In this document: piece by piece, positions 61,284-64,000 of the stretch
Layout of the letters: every line of letters begins with the position of its first letter
Numbering within the stretch: the first letter of the stretch is position 1
NCBI RefSeq assembly: GCF_007988825.1
Contig: NZ_BJUW01000009.1
Span: 100,067-164,066 of the forward strand
Length of the DNA stretch: 64,000 bases
Direction of reading: 5' to 3'
Source: Microbacterium aerolatum
GTDB taxonomy: Bacteria > Actinomycetota > Actinomycetes > Actinomycetales > Microbacteriaceae
Translations under genes and position numbers: made by a program
Notes under the pieces: generated by a model
Database searches by the model: none
Told to the model about the DNA's origin: nothing
What the model saw: the letters and a program-made list of their open reading frames with translations, nothing else

Positions 61284-63944
61284 ATGGTTGAATCCTCTGC
61301 GTTCGTGACGCCGAAGCTCTCCGTGCAGCCCGACGTTCGCGTTCTCGGCGCCCGCGAACACAATCTGCAGGATGTTGACCTCACGGTGCCGCGCGATGCA
61401 ACGGTCGTCTTCACCGGTGTGTCTGGCTCGGGAAAGTCCTCGCTGGCGTTCGGGACGCTGTACGCCGAGTCGCAGCGACGCTATTTGGAATCGGTCGCAC
61501 CGTACGCCCGCCGCCTGATCGATCAGGCGGGAGTGCCCGATGTCGACTCGATCACGGGGATGCCGCCTGCGGTCGCCCTGCAGCAGCAGCGCGGTGCCGG
61601 GAATGCCCGATCGACCGTGGGCAGCATCACCACGTTGTCGAGCTTGGTGCGGATGCTGTACTCGAGGACCGGGGACTACCCGGATGGGCAGCCGATGTTG
61701 TATGCGGAGGACTTCTCCGCGAACACGGTCGAAGGGGCCTGTTCGGAATGCCACGGCATCGGCCGCGTGTACACGGTGAACGAGCAGCAGATGGTCCCGG
61801 ACCCCTCGCTCACCATCCGCGAACGCGCCATCGCCTCCTGGCCGACCGCGTGGCACGGCCATCAGCTGCGCGACGTGCTGGTTGCGCTCGGTTACGACGT
61901 CGATGTGCCGTGGCGGGACCTGCCGGAAAAAGACCGGGACTGGATCCTGTATACCGATGAGACCCCCTTCGTTCCGGTCCACTCCCGGCTCACGCTCTCT
62001 GAGTCCAAAGCTGCGATCGAAGCAGGTGTGGAGCCGAGCTACTCGGGCACATTCGTCGGAGCTCGCCGGTACATTCTGGACACGTTCGCGAACACGAAGA
62101 GCGCCTCGATGAAGCGGCGCGTCGCGCAGTTTCTCACCGCCGTCATCTGCCCGGTCTGTGATGGCAAGCGGCTGAAGCCCGAGGCGCTGTCCGTCACGTT
62201 CGAAGGATTCGACATCGCCGAATTCTCTCGACTGCCGCTTCGGGAACTTGCCACGATCCTCTCGGGAGTCGTTGCACGCCTGGAGGAGCACGGAGCCGCT
62301 TTTTCCGGCGCTGCTTCTCCGCGGGCCGCATGGGAAGAGCATGTCGCTGCTGGCGGTTCCTCGCCTGCCGCCGCGCCCGATGTGCGACCCACCCCGAGCC
62401 GAGCGCCAGAGAAGCGTGCTGCTGCGGTCCAGCTCGCATCAGGGGTGCTGCAGCGACTTCGTCCACTGGTCGATCTGGGGCTGGGCTACCTGTCGTTGAG
62501 CCGGACGACGCCGACGCTGTCGGGCGGCGAGCTACAGCGGCTACGGCTCGCGACGCAACTCAGCTCTGATCTCTTCGGGGTGGTCTACGTCCTCGACGAA
62601 CCATCGGCGGGGCTGCATCCGCAGGACGTGACGGCGCTCCTCGGGATCCTCGACGGACTCAAGGGGGGAGGGAACAGCCTGTTCATCGTCGAACACTCCG
62701 TGGCCGTGATGCGACACGCGGACTGGTTGGTCGACATCGGGCCTGGCGCCGGTGAACACGGCGGCCGAGTGCTCTACAGCGGCCCACCCGACGGGCTCGC
62801 CGATATTGAGGAGTCCGTGACACGCGGATACCTCTTCGGTGGCCGCGGTCTCCCTCTTCGCGCACCCCGTGAGGCACGCAGTTGGCTGCGCCTGGAGAAC
62901 GTGACGCGGAACAACCTGCACGACCTCACGGTCGATATCCCATTGGGTGTCTTCACCGCCGTTACGGGCGTGTCCGGGTCCGGCAAATCGAGTCTGGTCA
63001 GCCAGGCGCTTCCGTCGCTGCTTGGCGATCGCCTTGGCCGGGACGTCCCGGCCGATGACGAGCCGGTCAGCGACGAGTCACTCCTCGCGGATGCCCCGGA
63101 ACGTCTCGATGGGCGCGTCGCCGGGCCCGTCACCGGTGTACGCCGGCTGATCGTCATCGACCAGCGGCCCATCGGCCGGACGCCGCGGTCAAACGTCGCC
63201 ACCTACACCGGGCTGTTCGACCACGTACGTCGTCGATTCGCAGATACCTCGGAAGCTCGTTCCCGCGGGTACAAACCCGGCCGATTCTCCTTCAACGTCG
63301 CCGGCGGGCGCTGCCCGACCTGCGAGGGCGAGGGATCGGTGATGGTCGAGCTCCTCTTCCTGCCTTCCGTGTACACCGCATGCCCCGACTGCCACGGCAC
63401 CCGATACAAGGCGTCAACGCTCGAGATCACGTGGCGGGGGCGCACGATCGCTGACGTGTTGTCGATGAGCGTCGAGGAGGCGAACCTATTCTTCGTGGGC
63501 GATGAGGAGATCACTCGATCACTGGCCGCTTTGTCGGACGTTGGACTCGATTATCTCCGACTGGGTCAACCGGCAACGGAACTCTCGGGGGGTGAGGCGC
63601 AGCGCGTCAAGCTGGCGACCGAGTTGCAGCGTGCGCAGCGTGGGGACACGCTGTACGTCTTGGACGAGCCGACGTCCGGGCTCCACTGCGCCGACACGGA
63701 TCGTCTGGTCGCGCATCTGCAGACGCTGGTCGATGCGGGCAACACGGTCGTCGCAGCGGAGCTGGACATGCGCGTTGTCGCGATGGCCGATCACGTGATC
63801 GATCTTGGACCCGGCGCGGGCGACGCCGGTGGGACCGTGGTTGCAGCTGGTACGCCCGCCTACGTCGCGGACAAGGGCGTCGGTGCTTCCGCGGGCTACC
63901 TTGCCGCCGCACTGCAGGCAGCCATCAACGTGACCCCATTGTGA
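61284..63944 (+). CDS. uvrA2: UvrA2-type excinuclease ABC ATPase (886 aa)
   Basis: Two ABC ATPase modules in tandem. First: Walker A TGVSGSGKSSL (K51), zinc module CSECHGIGRV...CPVCDGKRL, signature TLSGGELQRLRL, Walker B VVYVLDEPSAGLHPQD. Second: TGVSGSGKSSL, CPTCEGEGSV...CPDCHGTRY, ELSGGEAQRVKL, LYVLDEPTSGLH. It is shorter than UvrA (about 950 aa) with no obvious UvrB-binding insertion, fitting class II UvrA, linked to DNA repair or resistance to DNA-binding drugs. TAACAT lies 6 nt before the ATG, suggesting a leaderless mRNA. Local codon use looks slightly less GC-rich, and transposon debris lies directly upstream, hinting at acquisition. Confidence 0.93.
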   Translation: MVESSAFVTPKLSVQPDVRVLGAREHNLQDVDLTVPRDATVVFTGVSGSGKSSLAFGTLYAESQRRYLESVAPYARRLIDQAGVPDVDSITGMPPAVALQQQRGAGNARSTVGSITTLSSLVRMLYSRTGDYPDGQPMLYAEDFSANTVEGACSECHGIGRVYTVNEQQMVPDPSLTIRERAIASWPTAWHGHQLRDVLVALGYDVDVPWRDLPEKDRDWILYTDETPFVPVHSRLTLSESKAAIEAGVEPSYSGTFVGARRYILDTFANTKSASMKRRVAQFLTAVICPVCDGKRLKPEALSVTFEGFDIAEFSRLPLRELATILSGVVARLEEHGAAFSGAASPRAAWEEHVAAGGSSPAAAPDVRPTPSRAPEKRAAAVQLASGVLQRLRPLVDLGLGYLSLSRTTPTLSGGELQRLRLATQLSSDLFGVVYVLDEPSAGLHPQDVTALLGILDGLKGGGNSLFIVEHSVAVMRHADWLVDIGPGAGEHGGRVLYSGPPDGLADIEESVTRGYLFGGRGLPLRAPREARSWLRLENVTRNNLHDLTVDIPLGVFTAVTGVSGSGKSSLVSQALPSLLGDRLGRDVPADDEPVSDESLLADAPERLDGRVAGPVTGVRRLIVIDQRPIGRTPRSNVATYTGLFDHVRRRFADTSEARSRGYKPGRFSFNVAGGRCPTCEGEGSVMVELLFLPSVYTACPDCHGTRYKASTLEITWRGRTIADVLSMSVEEANLFFVGDEEITRSLAALSDVGLDYLRLGQPATELSGGEAQRVKLATELQRAQRGDTLYVLDEPTSGLHCADTDRLVAHLQTLVDAGNTVVAAELDMRVVAMADHVIDLGPGAGDAGGTVVAAGTPAYVADKGVGASAGYLAAALQAAINVTPL

Positions 63945-63990
63945 CGAGTGTGTCGCTGTGCGATCTGAACATCGCACAGCGACACGCTCG
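63945..63990 (+). terminator. Long hairpin terminator after uvrA2
   Basis: CGAGTGTGTCGCTGTGCGAT (63945-63964) and ATCGCACAGCGACACGCTCG (63971-63990) pair over 20 bp with one mismatch around a 6-nt loop, immediately after the stop codon. Confidence 0.8.
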
Positions 63991-64000
63991 ACGAGGTCGT

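Overview
The window is strongly GC-rich, with dense, overlapping genes. Proteins carry actinobacterial features: a monomeric isocitrate dehydrogenase, ROK and LacI regulators, a class I xylose isomerase, lipoprotein sugar-binding proteins, and many leaderless start codons. Frequent 'ggatgcc/gcatcc' codon pairs and dispersed repeats that read as LRQAQG suggest Microbacteriaceae, close to Microbacterium. That placement is inference; no rRNA or tRNA gene was recognised.

Layout. 1-5030: a two-gene heterodimeric ABC exporter behind a short translated leader, then a coiled-coil membrane protein. 5045-13141: a sugar locus with a GH1 beta-glucosidase, a YicI-type GH31 alpha-xylosidase, a three-gene ABC importer and a LacI repressor with matching operators. 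13270-18560: acetyltransferase, isocitrate dehydrogenase, L,D-transpeptidase and a small lipoprotein. 18635-26457: an amino-sugar and D-amino-acid locus with divergent RidA, a PLP enzyme of the D-threonine aldolase/D-serine deaminase type, a single-chain D-aminoacylase/GH20 hexosaminidase, a ROK repressor, a ROK kinase and NagB; NagA lies apart at 30.7-31.9 kb. 26496-30554: Nudix hydrolase, GlcD-type oxidase, YrdB-like membrane protein and an ECF sigma factor with an anti-sigma-like membrane tail. 31900-34305: ZTP riboswitch, glyA and folD. 34438-37985: two small proteins, an aldose epimerase and an alditol oxidase. 37993-50346: xylose and xylo-oligosaccharide use (XylB, XylA, LacI, ABC importer, GH3, GH43, ROK). 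50366-60199: homoprotocatechuate meta-cleavage (HpaI, H, D, E, a GntR regulator, an FAH-RraA fusion) diverging from an MHS permease and a flavin monooxygenase. 60275-61152: transposon debris including a small element with inverted ends. 61284-63990: a UvrA2-type ATPase and its terminator.

How it fits together: most loci pair hydrolases, an importer and a repressor, as expected for a decomposer of plant hemicellulose, aromatic acids and cell-wall or chitin amino sugars. The least ordinary items are the D-aminoacylase/hexosaminidase fusion and its operon, the tandem hairpin repeats with the same 84-bp period at two distant places, the membrane-linked ECF sigma factor, the FAH-RraA fusion in a pathway lacking HpaF and HpaBC, and the inverted-end element beside UvrA2.
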